Source: Rhodospirillaceae bacterium (GTDB lineage Bacteria; Pseudomonadota; Alphaproteobacteria; Rhodospirillales; Rhodospirillaceae). Taken from it: a DNA stretch of 64,000 nucleotides. Below are positions 1 through 8,989 of the stretch, piece after piece; positions within the stretch are counted from its first letter, which is position 1; the number at the start of each line of letters is the position of its first letter. Position numbers and translations under genes: made by a program. Below the pieces are notes generated by a model. It did not search any database. It was not told the origin of the DNA and worked only from the letters and a program-made list of their open reading frames with translations. The DNA lies in assembly GCA_018666155.1 (NCBI GenBank), contig JABJAH010000049.1, forward strand, positions 62,001-126,000, in the 5' to 3' direction.

Positions 1-25
1 ACGCATAGGTGGGACGGAGAGCGTG

Positions 26-751
26 ATGTCCACTTTTAATTTAACGATGGCGACGATTGAACTGATGGCCTTGATCTGGGCCTTAAGGCATTGGCTAGGG
101 CAAAGGGATAACCTTGCTCTTCTCTTCGCAATGATAATCCTGTTCTCGATCGCCCTTGATGCATTCACCAATGGCATTGGGCGTTTTATGGGATTGGGTG
201 AAGCGCTTGAGACGCTCATCCGTTTTCGCATGACACTTTATTACGCGACCATGCCACTCTTGATTGCCATATCCGTATTGTATCTTGGTTATGCGGGTGT
301 CGGTTGGGCGCGAAACAAAGCCGTGATTACGACGGTGATAGGGCTCGTCGCTGGCGTCAGCGTTTATCAAGTTATCGCGTATTGGGATATGGCGCTGTAT
401 CCGTCCTGTTTCAATGACGTAGTGCGCTATGTCCTGGAAGTTCAACCGGGTCAGGCCTGTCGACCCGAAGATGCGGGGCTGGGTGAATTCGCCCTCTCAC
501 CCGTTATTCCGATTTCGGCGATGTTCTTATTGCTGACCACCGTCACGCTGGTATGGGTGACGCGCTTTTGGTGGGTGACACTTGTGTTTTTGGCATCGAA
601 CCTTGCCTCTGCCGTAACCGTGCAAATCCCACGAGAAGGGATCATGACCTATATCTCATATCCCTTCGATGGACTGCTCGGCTTTTTACTGTGCTTTGTC
701 GCGCTCAAGCTTTACGCGCGCCATGCAAGCACTTCACCAATGCCGGTATAG
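26..751 (+). CDS. Polytopic membrane protein of unknown function
   Basis: This 241-residue protein is dominated by about six or seven hydrophobic segments (roughly residues 5-25, 30-50, 70-95, 100-122, 160-185 and 205-230), so it should sit in the inner membrane. I do not recognise a family or catalytic motif. I chose the ATG at 26 rather than the GTG at 23 because a purine-rich GGACGGAG lies at a normal distance before it. It stands alone on the plus strand, upstream of the Arg tRNA, which is on the other strand. Function unknown. Confidence 0.7.
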   Translation: MSTFNLTMATIELMALIWALRHWLGQRDNLALLFAMIILFSIALDAFTNGIGRFMGLGEALETLIRFRMTLYYATMPLLIAISVLYLGYAGVGWARNKAVITTVIGLVAGVSVYQVIAYWDMALYPSCFNDVVRYVLEVQPGQACRPEDAGLGEFALSPVIPISAMFLLLTTVTLVWVTRFWWVTLVFLASNLASAVTVQIPREGIMTYISYPFDGLLGFLLCFVALKLYARHASTSPMPV

Positions 752-844
752 ATCTTTTGGTTCAAAAGCGGACATTATGAAAGTGACCACTGTTGTCCGG
801 TACGGTTCAGAACTAAGTCACTGATAGAAAATTGCTTACGGTGA

Positions 845-921
845 TGGTGGACCCGGCAGGACTTGAACCTGCAACATCTCGCTTAGAAGGCGAGTGCTCT
901 ATCCAGTTGAGCTACGGGTCC
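845..921 (-). tRNA. tRNA-Arg (anticodon UCU)
   Basis: The minus strand folds into a complete cloverleaf of 77 nt. The acceptor GGACCCG pairs with CGGGTCC, the D-arm is GCTC/GAGC, the anticodon stem CTCGC/GCGAG encloses the loop CTTCTAA with anticodon TCT, and the T-loop is TTCAAGT. The 3' CCA is encoded. It reads AGA (and AGG by wobble) arginine codons. Confidence 0.96.
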
Positions 922-952
922 CCTGGGGTTCGGCTACGAACCTATATCGCTC

Positions 953-1252
953 CTAAGACCTAGGCTTGAACGCGAAATTATCAGCGTAGGTTTTTACCTG
1001 CACGACACGTTCGCGCGGCTCTTGGGTGCGATAGGTCAATCCACGCCTTTTGGCGTAGGCAATCGCGTCTTCCTTTGACGGGAACCGCAACTTCAGTTGG
1101 CGCGAGGTATCGTGTGACCCAGCCCAGCCCATGAGGGCATCGCTTTGCAGACGATCTGAGGGTTCGAATTCCAAAACCCATTTCCGGATATTAGACCGCC
1201 CCGACTGCATCGCCGTTTTCGACGGTCTATAAATGCGAACTTCAGCACCCAT
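953..1252 (-). CDS. ETC complex I accessory subunit (NDUFS4-like)
   Basis: The 99-residue protein matches the 'ETC complex I subunit conserved region' family, the bacterial relative of mitochondrial NDUFS4. Family-like features are the start with EVRIYRP, a central WVLEFEP strand, the stretch MGWAGSHDT, and the later RFPSKEDAIAYAKRRG segment. In alphaproteobacteria it is a small accessory subunit of NADH:quinone oxidoreductase near the N-module on the cytoplasmic side. It is usually a lone gene away from the nuo operon, as here between two tRNA genes. Length is normal. Confidence 0.9.
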   Translation of the reverse strand: MGAEVRIYRPSKTAMQSGRSNIRKWVLEFEPSDRLQSDALMGWAGSHDTSRQLKLRFPSKEDAIAYAKRRGLTYRTQEPRERVVQVKTYADNFAFKPRS

Positions 1253-1299
1253 GCCATATCCTCACACCACTATGAGGCCCAATTCTAGGCCGGATAAGA

Positions 1300-1376
<77 letters not shown>

Positions 1377-1513
1377 ACACGCTGGATTATCTACGGGTCA
1401 GCACCGCGTTTGGCAAGCTTTGTTGCGATTTATTCTTGCAGAACAGTGCGTTGACGGCGTTTAGGTAAGGCTGGCACAGTTCAACCTCACGATTTGGTAT
1501 AGGAAAAGCGGAT

Positions 1514-2428
1514 ATGAAGCTCTCTAGGCGCCAAATTTTGGCCGGATCGGCCTCGATAGCGGCCTTCGCTGCCTCTCAGCCACGTATGACGTCGGCGGCG
1601 ACCCATGATACCCGAGCCTGGCGGCAGTACGTCCGCAGCGGTAGGGGGCAGATTCACCTGTGGATGGCAGAACCTAAGGACGGGCCAGGTGATCTCACAC
1701 CCCTGGTCTGTATGCACCAAAGCCCAACGTCTGGCGCCTATTACAAAGAATTCCAGGCGGTCATGGCGGCCGACCGACTGGTCATCTCGCCAGATACCCC
1801 AGGGTACGGGGGGTCAGACGCTCCGACTTCAATCCCGACGATGGAAGACTACGGTCGCGCGGTCGCGGACGGACTCGAAAATTTGGGCTTCGGCAGTGGC
1901 GGCAAAGGTCCAATCGACATCCTTGGATTTCACACTGGAAACTTTGTCGCGATGGAAATCGCAAGACAACGGCCCGGTCTCGTCCGGCGCATGGTGATGC
2001 CGGGTATACCTTATTATCCGGCGGACGAACGGGAGGCGAAACGGGTGCAATATGCCCAACCCCGCCCCTATTTCACGGACCCGGACTATATGGCTCGCTC
2101 ATACATGAGCGGCGTCTACAATCGGGACGCTGGCGTATCTAAAGAACGGCACCTGGAAATGTTTGTTGAACGGCTGCGCGCCGGGACGAAATCTCATTAC
2201 GGGTTTGATGCCGTGTTCCGGTACGACCCCGAGCCGATTCTTAGAGGACTAAAACAACCGGTGTTGCTGCCTATTCTCAATGAGACATTGGCGGAGCCGA
2301 CACGAAACGCCGGACAAATGATTGAGAATAAGACCTTCGTTGACCTAATGGATCTCGACGGCTGGGCCTGGTTTACGGCACCAGAGCGAATTGCCGCTGT
2401 GGTGCGGCCCTTCCTGGACGAGGCGTAG
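1514..2428 (+). CDS. Tat-exported alpha/beta-hydrolase-fold protein with GFHTG elbow
   Basis: The 304-residue protein starts with a twin-arginine signal (SRRQILAG, Arg5-Arg6, then a hydrophobic stretch), so it is probably exported folded to the periplasm. An alpha/beta-hydrolase core follows, with an HQSPTSG motif after strand 3 and DTPGYGGSD. The nucleophile elbow reads G-F-H-T-G, putting His140 where the catalytic serine normally is. The usual C-terminal histidine is also absent (a DGWAWF stretch replaces the GH motif). It lies 4 nt upstream of a paralogue at 2433, so the two are co-transcribed. Substrate unknown; it may not be a serine hydrolase. Confidence 0.85.
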   Translation: MKLSRRQILAGSASIAAFAASQPRMTSAATHDTRAWRQYVRSGRGQIHLWMAEPKDGPGDLTPLVCMHQSPTSGAYYKEFQAVMAADRLVISPDTPGYGGSDAPTSIPTMEDYGRAVADGLENLGFGSGGKGPIDILGFHTGNFVAMEIARQRPGLVRRMVMPGIPYYPADEREAKRVQYAQPRPYFTDPDYMARSYMSGVYNRDAGVSKERHLEMFVERLRAGTKSHYGFDAVFRYDPEPILRGLKQPVLLPILNETLAEPTRNAGQMIENKTFVDLMDLDGWAWFTAPERIAAVVRPFLDEA

Positions 2429-2432
2429 GACG

Positions 2433-3281
2433 ATGACAGAGGTCAACATTTGGCGGCATTACGCCAATAGCCGTGATGGCCAAGTGCACGTGCTCTCGGC
2501 AGATCCGAAAGATGCAAGCACGCCCCGCAAGACACCTTTGATCTGTTTGCATCAAAGCCCCATGTCGGGCGACGTCTTTGAGGAATTCCTTCCTGTCATT
2601 GCACAAGACCGTTTAGTTCATTGCCCCGACACGCCGGGTTTCGGCGGATCGGATCGGCCACGCAAAGTTGTGATGGGTGAAAAGGCCAACATCGAGAACT
2701 TTGGTCTCGGCCTTGCCGATGCGTTGATTGATTTAGGATATAGCGAAGACAACCCCGTCGACTTGTTTGGTTTTCATACTGGCTCACTCGGTGCGATCGA
2801 ACTGACACGCGCCCGACCAAGTTTGGTCCGCCGCATCATCCTAGTCGGTATCCCATATTATCCGGCCGAAGAACGCGAGGCGATGGAGAAGCGCTTTGTT
2901 ACCCCCTACGCCTTCTTAACTGACCCGACCTACGTGCCCGATATGTATGCCCGCATGGTGTTGAACGCGACCAACGACCTTTCCAATGAAGAGCGGTTTG
3001 AAGCATTCCTCGGCCGTATGCGCGCCGGACCCAACGGTCAGGACGGCCCGGATTCAGTGTGGAGTTACGATGCTGATGAAGGGTTGGCGGCGCTGGCCGC
3101 ACTAAAAAAGCCGACGCTCTTTTTGGCCTTCAACGAAGTACTAACTGAACCGCACAAGCACGCCCATCGGCTCTATTTTCCCGACGTACCATTGATTGAA
3201 CTCAGCCATCTACCGATGGAGGGTTTCAAAGCCGGGCCGCAAGACGTCGCCGATGCCGTTCTTCCGTTCCTTGACGGATAA
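2433..3281 (+). CDS. Cytoplasmic alpha/beta-hydrolase-fold protein with GFHTG elbow
   Basis: A 282-residue paralogue of the preceding gene, without a signal peptide. It shares the HQSPMSG motif, DTPGFGGSD, the G-F-H-T-G elbow (His115 at the nucleophile position) and GIPYYPAEEREA. I placed the start at the ATG 4 nt after the upstream stop because it keeps the start aligned with the paralogues; an in-frame start at 2391 would overlap the previous gene. The pair looks like a tandem duplication in which only the upstream copy is exported. Function unknown beyond the fold. Confidence 0.87.
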   Translation: MTEVNIWRHYANSRDGQVHVLSADPKDASTPRKTPLICLHQSPMSGDVFEEFLPVIAQDRLVHCPDTPGFGGSDRPRKVVMGEKANIENFGLGLADALIDLGYSEDNPVDLFGFHTGSLGAIELTRARPSLVRRIILVGIPYYPAEEREAMEKRFVTPYAFLTDPTYVPDMYARMVLNATNDLSNEERFEAFLGRMRAGPNGQDGPDSVWSYDADEGLAALAALKKPTLFLAFNEVLTEPHKHAHRLYFPDVPLIELSHLPMEGFKAGPQDVADAVLPFLDG

Positions 3282-3298
3282 ATCAGAGCTAGATCGAA

Positions 3299-4114
3299 TT
3301 AAGGAGTCTTCTCTGAAAATATGAAGGACGACACTTCCCGCACCCACCCCGATGGATTTTGATCTGTGATGTCCACCCCCCCGCCTTCGAGCTCGGCGTA
3401 GGCAAAGTGGGGACAAAGGTTCCTTGTCTTTTCAGCCAGCGGATAAAGCATGTCGCCCGTGTTAAAGAGCGCCAGCGCGGGCTGCGTGAGCTTCAGCATT
3501 GCCTCGGCGCCATCATAATTAAACGCCGCATGGTGACCGTACCAAAAGGGCCCCCGCCCAATGAGCTGCTGCACGATGTAACCCGTGCACAAGTTAAGAC
3601 CGTCAGGATGATCCTTGATCCACGAATAGCGCTTCACAAACATATCCGACAGATGTGTACCGTCAGCCTTCGCGGTGTAGGATTTCTCCGCTTCCAAAAC
3701 CGTATCGATATAAGTCAATTGCTCTTCCCGGCTCATCGGCCCGGGGCCTGACAACACGACTGATTGCACACGATCTCGGAAGGCAATGGCGGCCTCCATC
3801 GCGATTTTGCAACCGGTGTGATGACCACCAACGTGAGCCTTCTCTATATCTAAATGATCCAGAACTGCGGGAATCGATGTAGCGAAATCCCCAATCGTGG
3901 GCGGTCCTGGTGGCGGATCTGACATGCCGAACCCGACTGTATCTATACCGATGGTTCGGATACCAGCTTCGGCAAGCAACTGATACACGTAGTCAAACTG
4001 TCCGCTGGTCAATGGAGACTGCGAGCAAAGCACCAGCGCGGTATCTGCTGGTCCAGTGTCTTGAAAATGTATTTGCCCATAAGGACCGTCGGCATACCCG
4101 CGTCTTGGAGTCAT
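3299..4114 (-). CDS. Alpha/beta-hydrolase-fold protein with GHHTG elbow
   Basis: The 271-residue protein converges on the two paralogues upstream. It has QSPLTSG, DTVGFGMSDPP and the elbow G-H-H-T-G, with His99 in place of the serine. No histidine stands at the usual C-terminal position (GGGVDITDQNP). It is therefore the third local member of the family lacking a Ser-His dyad. Upstream of its start is AGGGAAGAGGG, a good ribosome site. It is divergent from the O-methyltransferase at 4222, with about 100 bp between them, so the two may share a control region. Confidence 0.85.
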   Translation of the reverse strand: MTPRRGYADGPYGQIHFQDTGPADTALVLCSQSPLTSGQFDYVYQLLAEAGIRTIGIDTVGFGMSDPPPGPPTIGDFATSIPAVLDHLDIEKAHVGGHHTGCKIAMEAAIAFRDRVQSVVLSGPGPMSREEQLTYIDTVLEAEKSYTAKADGTHLSDMFVKRYSWIKDHPDGLNLCTGYIVQQLIGRGPFWYGHHAAFNYDGAEAMLKLTQPALALFNTGDMLYPLAEKTRNLCPHFAYAELEGGGVDITDQNPSGWVREVSSFIFSEKTP

Positions 4115-4221
4115 GATTCAGCCCTCTTCCCTGAGTATTTGACGGCAAAGCGTAGCGGACAAAAATACGTGCAGCAACGTATAGTAGCCATTCAATGTGA
4201 TCATCCGAAGGGAAAGCATCA

Positions 4222-4896
4222 ATGTCGTCTTCGTCCATGGGATTGAGTGATTCAGTATTAAAATATTTGCGGACATTGGGGATACGGGAAGACGCCGACC
4301 AGCTAGCGCTGAGGGAGGCAACGGCCGAGCACCCGGACTCAAGCAAGATGTCGATGATGCAAATCTCTCCGGAGCAAGGGCAGTTCATGACCCTTCTGGT
4401 CGAGCTGATAGGAGCGAAAAGGTGTCTGGAGATCGGCGTGTTCACCGGCTACAGCGCCCTGACCGTCGCTAAAGCGATGGGGCCAGAAGGGCACGTGGTA
4501 GCTCTGGATGTCAGCGAAAAATTCACTGCGATTGCGCGGGAACATTGGGACAAAGCCGGTGTAGCAGACCAGATCGACCTACGCCTGGCCCCCGCCACAG
4601 AAAGCCTGGCCGCAATGCTGGCGGCCGGAGAGCACAACAGCTTCGACTTCGCTTTCATTGACGCCGACAAAGGCAATTATCTTGCGTACTACAATGCAGC
4701 GTTAGACTTGGTTCGACCCGGCGGTGTGATTGGCATCGACAATGTGTTGTGGGGTGGAAGCGTGGCTGATCCGATGGATCACCGGCCAGATACCGAAGCC
4801 ATTCGCGGCATTAACGAAGCACTGCTTATGGATAAGCGCGTGACGATCAGCATGGTACCCATCGGAGATGGGCTGACACTGGCAAGGAAACGATAG
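4222..4896 (+). CDS. SAM-dependent O-methyltransferase, caffeoyl-CoA type
   Basis: A 224-residue member of the cation-dependent class I O-methyltransferases (Methyltransf_3). Visible motifs are the SAM loop EIGVFTGYSAL (about residues 72-82), ALDVSEK, the metal-binding FIDADKGNY region and the IDNVLWGG motif. In the family, these enzymes methylate catechol-type hydroxyls using a divalent metal. Length and motif order are complete. It is divergent from the GHHTG protein and converges on the dehydrogenase at 4898, with only one base between the two stops. The natural acceptor is unknown. Confidence 0.92.
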   Translation: MSSSSMGLSDSVLKYLRTLGIREDADQLALREATAEHPDSSKMSMMQISPEQGQFMTLLVELIGAKRCLEIGVFTGYSALTVAKAMGPEGHVVALDVSEKFTAIAREHWDKAGVADQIDLRLAPATESLAAMLAAGEHNSFDFAFIDADKGNYLAYYNAALDLVRPGGVIGIDNVLWGGSVADPMDHRPDTEAIRGINEALLMDKRVTISMVPIGDGLTLARKR

Positions 4897-4897
4897 C

Positions 4898-6481
4898 TTA
4901 ATTTACCGCCGCCTCTGCGACGGTCGAAACCAAACGCATGATCTGACCGCCTGAGTCATGCTCAAGTAAAATATAGAGGGAGCCGTCAGGCCCAATTTCG
5001 ATATCGCGAAACCGTGCGACATCCTCCAATAGAAGCTCGGTGTGCACGACTTTGTCGCCGTTCAGAACAATTCGGAAAAGATCGGTCGCGCGCAGGGTGC
5101 CAACAATGACGTTGTCATGCCACTTGGGGAATTGTGCCCCTTCATAGAAAATAAAGCTTGAGACGGCCGGTGCTGGCGTCAGGTCGACCACCGGCTGCAC
5201 CATGTCCGCAGGATCAAATCCTATCCCTAAGACCTCACCAAAGGTGATCGGTGTGCCATCGTAGTTCACGCCCTTGGAGATAAGCGGCCAGCCGTAGTTC
5301 AATCCAGGTTGAATGAGGTTTATCTCGTCACCACCGCGCGGCCCCATTTCTGAACTCCACAATTCCGCTCGCTCGACATTGAACTCAAGTCCCTGAGGAT
5401 TTCGGTGCCCATATGACCACATCGCAGGAACGGCGGTCGGATCATCCAAAAATGGATTGTCTTCGGGCACTCGCCCATCATTATGCAAGCGCATGATTTT
5501 ACCATAAGGCAGAGTGAGATCTTGAATACCGATGTGTTCAAGTGGGCCTTTCATCCCGACGCTAAAGTAGACATACCCCTGATCGTCGAAGGCAATCCGG
5601 CCACCAGCCGCGATTTCCGGCATGAGCGTGTATGTCTCTTTGCTCGATTCCCATATGACTTCTTCATCGACCCAGGCGCCATCCTTGATCCGTCCGCGCA
5701 CCAGTTTATTCATGGAGACGGGCTGACCGGACCGGTTGCTCATTTCGTTGCAGTCTGAACAACGGTCACCGTAGTGAACGTAAACCCATCCATTCTCGAC
5801 ATAGTCCGGATGCAGTGCGACATCCATCATCCAACCCAACCCCATAGGCTGTCCGACGAAGTTGAAAGAGTCGTCATAGGCTTTAGGCGCACCGCTGATG
5901 ATGTCTGATTGGGTTCCTTCTCGTGAAATGATGCTAAGACCCCGTCTCTTTTCCGATAACAGAATTCGCCCATCCGGCAAAGGCGCGATGCCAAAGGGCA
6001 ACGCGTCGAGGCCGTCAATTACGGTCTCGACGCGAAAATTATGGTGCTCGCTTTTAACGACTCCCTTAGGGACGACCAACGGTGCGTTGTAGCGAAAGTC
6101 ATCCAGATTGGTTCCCTGCCGTTGCTCCGCAATGTAGAGCGACAGTGCCCATATTTGATCTTCATCGAAAACCGACGACCAAGCGGGCATTCCCCTCTCT
6201 ACAGACCCATCGGCTGTGCTTTTAGCAATATCTCCAACCGCATTACCGTGCTGGAGATCAATCCCCACAAGCGGTGTACCCTGAGCCCCACCGCGTAGGG
6301 TCTCTCCGTGACAAACCGCGCACTCTTTCTGGTATAGCTCGGCAACAATATCGGTCGGGATTGGAATGTTCAGATCACGGAGGTTCACAGGTCCTCCGCC
6401 CCCTCGCGGCTGAGCAAGAACCGGCCCCACGACCATCAGGCTCAGAAGAATGAACTTAAGTATGGGAAGTGGTCCATTCAT
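4898..6481 (-). CDS. Periplasmic PQQ-type sugar dehydrogenase with N-terminal cytochrome c
   Basis: The 527-residue protein begins with a Sec signal (cleavage near residue 23), then a class I cytochrome c domain with heme site C54-A-V-C57-H58 and a likely axial Met in ERGMPAW. Residues about 150-515 form a six-bladed propeller of the glucose/sorbosone dehydrogenase (GSDH) family, with SYGHRNPQG, MGPRGGDE and LNYGWP. The fusion would allow electrons from PQQ to pass directly to heme and on to the respiratory chain. Substrate cannot be read from sequence. Convergent with the O-methyltransferase. Confidence 0.9.
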   Translation of the reverse strand: MNGPLPILKFILLSLMVVGPVLAQPRGGGGPVNLRDLNIPIPTDIVAELYQKECAVCHGETLRGGAQGTPLVGIDLQHGNAVGDIAKSTADGSVERGMPAWSSVFDEDQIWALSLYIAEQRQGTNLDDFRYNAPLVVPKGVVKSEHHNFRVETVIDGLDALPFGIAPLPDGRILLSEKRRGLSIISREGTQSDIISGAPKAYDDSFNFVGQPMGLGWMMDVALHPDYVENGWVYVHYGDRCSDCNEMSNRSGQPVSMNKLVRGRIKDGAWVDEEVIWESSKETYTLMPEIAAGGRIAFDDQGYVYFSVGMKGPLEHIGIQDLTLPYGKIMRLHNDGRVPEDNPFLDDPTAVPAMWSYGHRNPQGLEFNVERAELWSSEMGPRGGDEINLIQPGLNYGWPLISKGVNYDGTPITFGEVLGIGFDPADMVQPVVDLTPAPAVSSFIFYEGAQFPKWHDNVIVGTLRATDLFRIVLNGDKVVHTELLLEDVARFRDIEIGPDGSLYILLEHDSGGQIMRLVSTVAEAAVN

Positions 6482-6508
6482 GAAAACTGCCTCGCGCGAA
6501 AGATACTG

Positions 6509-7021
6509 CTACTCGGCGAACATGACGTGTTGCACGCGATCACCAATTTTTATGCCGAGCCGCTGCACGGTACCGGCAGCCACTTCCAAAACGGAGCGAA
6601 CACGTTTTCGCGATGATACTGTCTTCTCTGAATGGGGCACGGTGTTTTCTGCGATGGTGATGATCTGGCCATCCACGCTCAAAAACAGCATGTCTAAAGG
6701 AATGAAAGTATTGCGCATCCACATGGTAACCATGCGGTCTCGCTTGAAATCAAATAACATGCCGCGATCCGCCGCAATCTCAGAACGGTGCATAAGGCCC
6801 GTCGAACGGGACACATTCGTATCCGCGAATTCAATCTGAAACGCGTATTCAGTAACGCTGCCGTCCTCTCCCACAACATGAATCACGCCGGGTTCCAGTG
6901 GCAGACTTTGCGCTTTGGTGGAATCAAACGGTTCATGCGGTCGCAGAAACTGCGCGTCGACCGGCGAGGCAGAGAAAACGAATGCAATAAAAAGGGATAA
7001 ACGGATTAGCGGTGTGATCAT
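6509..7021 (-). CDS. DUF192 family secreted protein
   Basis: A 170-residue protein with an N-terminal signal peptide (MITPLIRLSL..., cleavage after about residue 23) and a DUF192 domain: FADTNVSRSTGLMHRSEI, MLFDF, TMWMRNTFIPLDMLFL and GDRV. I use the ATG at 7021; a longer frame to 7105 would run into the antiporter gene. It trails the antiporter operon and precedes the cytochrome-dehydrogenase on the same strand. DUF192 proteins are widespread small periplasmic proteins with no agreed function. Confidence 0.9.
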   Translation of the reverse strand: MITPLIRLSLFIAFVFSASPVDAQFLRPHEPFDSTKAQSLPLEPGVIHVVGEDGSVTEYAFQIEFADTNVSRSTGLMHRSEIAADRGMLFDFKRDRMVTMWMRNTFIPLDMLFLSVDGQIITIAENTVPHSEKTVSSRKRVRSVLEVAAGTVQRLGIKIGDRVQHVMFAE

Positions 7022-7050
7022 AGCCACCACCCTACTCCAACTGGACGCCT

Positions 7051-8748
7051 TTACATAAAGACAAAGTCGACCAGGAGGTAGACCGCCAGCATCACGATGG
7101 CCCAAAAAACCATGCGCCCTGTTGGCATCGTACGCGCCAAAATACCATCCGGTCCGTGACGATGATGAACGGCGTCAATCGTGGCCCTCGCCCCTTTTGA
7201 CAGATCATCAATAATACTGTCGCGGGCAGAGCCGGAATTCTCTGTGAACGTCACAGCGATCTTGCGGCCCCAAACGCGATACAGCCAATCAAGATCAAGG
7301 GTCAAACTCTCAACCAAGTGCCAGCCGTAGTATTTAAGGAACAGGAAGAAGGCTGCACCGGAGAACAGGAGAATCTGGAACTGAGTGACAATGTGATCCG
7401 GCGTGTTCGGCTCATAATCCAGTTGATAAGGAAGCAACTGATAGAACGTCTGGGGCATCAGGCCAATGCCAACACAGAGAACAGCGAAGAACACCATAGC
7501 TGCGCGCATATGCAGCGGCGGCTCGGGCGGACGCAACCCTGAGTCTTTACCGAAGAACACAAAGTATTGAAGCTTAATCCCAACATCGAGGAACACGCCC
7601 GCAGTACCGGCGGCGAGCAAATACCAGACCCAATAATATTGCCCGACATACGCCGCCTCAGACGTCATCGCCTTCGCAACAAAGCCTGACGTAAAGGGAA
7701 ACGCCGAGATCGATAGACCGCCAATGATGCAACAAATTGCCGTCAACGGCATGGTTCGGAACAGTCCACCGTACTCAGTAAACTTGCGTTTACCGGTGAC
7801 GTAGAACACAGAACCCGTCGCCATAATCAATAGAGCTTTGTAGATGATGTGGGCGAAGGCGTGTGCAACGGCGCCGTTGATGGCCAACGCTGAGCCAATC
7901 CCAATGGCGGTCACCATGAACCCAACTTGGTTCACAATGGAATAGCCGAGCATCTTGCGCGCATTGTTCTCACAGAGCCCGTAAATGATACCGTAGAAGA
8001 TCATGAACAGGCCGATGAAGATGAGTATTTCAGCCCCCGGGAAACCACGAGCAAGCACATAGACTGCGGTTTTCGTAGTGAACGCCGACAAGAAGACCAT
8101 CCCGGAGTAGCTCGCTTCCGGATAGGAATCGGGTACCCAAGCCGAGAACGGAGGAGCCCCGGTGTTCAACAAGAAGCCGGCAAGAATGAGGGCGCGTGGT
8201 AACGTGTCTGGCAACATCGATGTAAAGGCGATTGAGCCGGTTGCCGAAACTTCACCAGCAATACCCGCCATCAAGACAACACCACCGAGCAAGTGGACCA
8301 TCATATAACGAATGCCGGCTGCTCGGGCGGTATCCGTCCCGGCCGAGAATATGACCGTCGATGATGCGAGCGCCATCATCTCCCAGAAGACAAATACGGT
8401 AATGAGATCGCCAGCGAACACGACGCCTAGCGAAAATGCGATGTAGACGTTGGCGGCAAACAGTTCGAGCACTTTTTCTTGCTTGAGAGCATAAAGATTG
8501 CCCGCGAATCCCATGATTGCGAAGACGGTTGCGAAGAGACGGCTGAGCTTGTCCGCCTTAAAGGGCTCTAAAGTCCATTCCATATACGGAATAGCAAGGA
8601 TGACACCGTCAGCGGTCATCCATATGAACGCGAGCGAAACCAGCGGTGCACCCAGTAGAACAATGCTGCGCGCCGTACCGCCGAGCCTCAGAATTAGAAA
8701 CGCACCGATGAGGATCGGCAACGCGGGGTGGAAGAGAAGGCTACTCAT
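7051..8748 (-). CDS. Mrp/Mnh antiporter subunit D-type protein 3 (ND5-like length)
   Basis: A 565-residue polytopic protein of the proton-conducting ND2/ND4/ND5 family. It carries the transmembrane glutamate in VFVFWEMMALAS and the lysine in AFTTKTAVYVLARG, the residues that carry protons in this family. The C-terminal about 120 residues continue with an amphipathic segment and a last membrane helix, reminiscent of the lateral helix of ND5/MnhA. It is the last large subunit of the operon and overlaps the small gene before it by 8 nt. It may stand in for the missing MnhA. Confidence 0.9.
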   Translation of the reverse strand: MSSLLFHPALPILIGAFLILRLGGTARSIVLLGAPLVSLAFIWMTADGVILAIPYMEWTLEPFKADKLSRLFATVFAIMGFAGNLYALKQEKVLELFAANVYIAFSLGVVFAGDLITVFVFWEMMALASSTVIFSAGTDTARAAGIRYMMVHLLGGVVLMAGIAGEVSATGSIAFTSMLPDTLPRALILAGFLLNTGAPPFSAWVPDSYPEASYSGMVFLSAFTTKTAVYVLARGFPGAEILIFIGLFMIFYGIIYGLCENNARKMLGYSIVNQVGFMVTAIGIGSALAINGAVAHAFAHIIYKALLIMATGSVFYVTGKRKFTEYGGLFRTMPLTAICCIIGGLSISAFPFTSGFVAKAMTSEAAYVGQYYWVWYLLAAGTAGVFLDVGIKLQYFVFFGKDSGLRPPEPPLHMRAAMVFFAVLCVGIGLMPQTFYQLLPYQLDYEPNTPDHIVTQFQILLFSGAAFFLFLKYYGWHLVESLTLDLDWLYRVWGRKIAVTFTENSGSARDSIIDDLSKGARATIDAVHHRHGPDGILARTMPTGRMVFWAIVMLAVYLLVDFVFM

Positions 8749-8989
8749 CGTAGTAGGTATCCTTCCGCTTCAGTACTTTCTTCCAGCCTTTGGACAAAAG
8801 GATCGATACGCCACCTAAGAGGAACCCAAACCAAGCACTAAAGCCGAAGTTAAACATGAAGCCTTTGTGATGATGGGTTACGAACAACTCGGCGATCACG
8901 AGCAACACCAAAACAATCGCAAACACCGTCCACAAGCGCTTCGGTGTGGCTGGGTCATCTAACCAATGGGATTTACTTTGATCGCTCAT
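8741..8989 (-). CDS. Small two-helix membrane protein of the antiporter operon
   Basis: An 82-residue protein with two hydrophobic helices (about residues 17-37 and 43-63) and a basic C-terminus rich in lysine. I start it at the ATG at 8989, which overlaps the upstream stop as ATGA; the downstream gene overlaps its end by 8 nt. This tight double coupling between two large antiporter subunits suggests it is a structural or assembly subunit of the complex. No family is recognised. Confidence 0.75.
   Translation of the reverse strand: MSDQSKSHWLDDPATPKRLWTVFAIVLVLLVIAELFVTHHHKGFMFNFGFSAWFGFLLGGVSILLSKGWKKVLKRKDTYYDE

Noticed and set aside
95-445. Antisense open frame within the first membrane gene
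   Set aside because: Shadow of the real plus-strand gene; no ribosome site, no family and odd composition.
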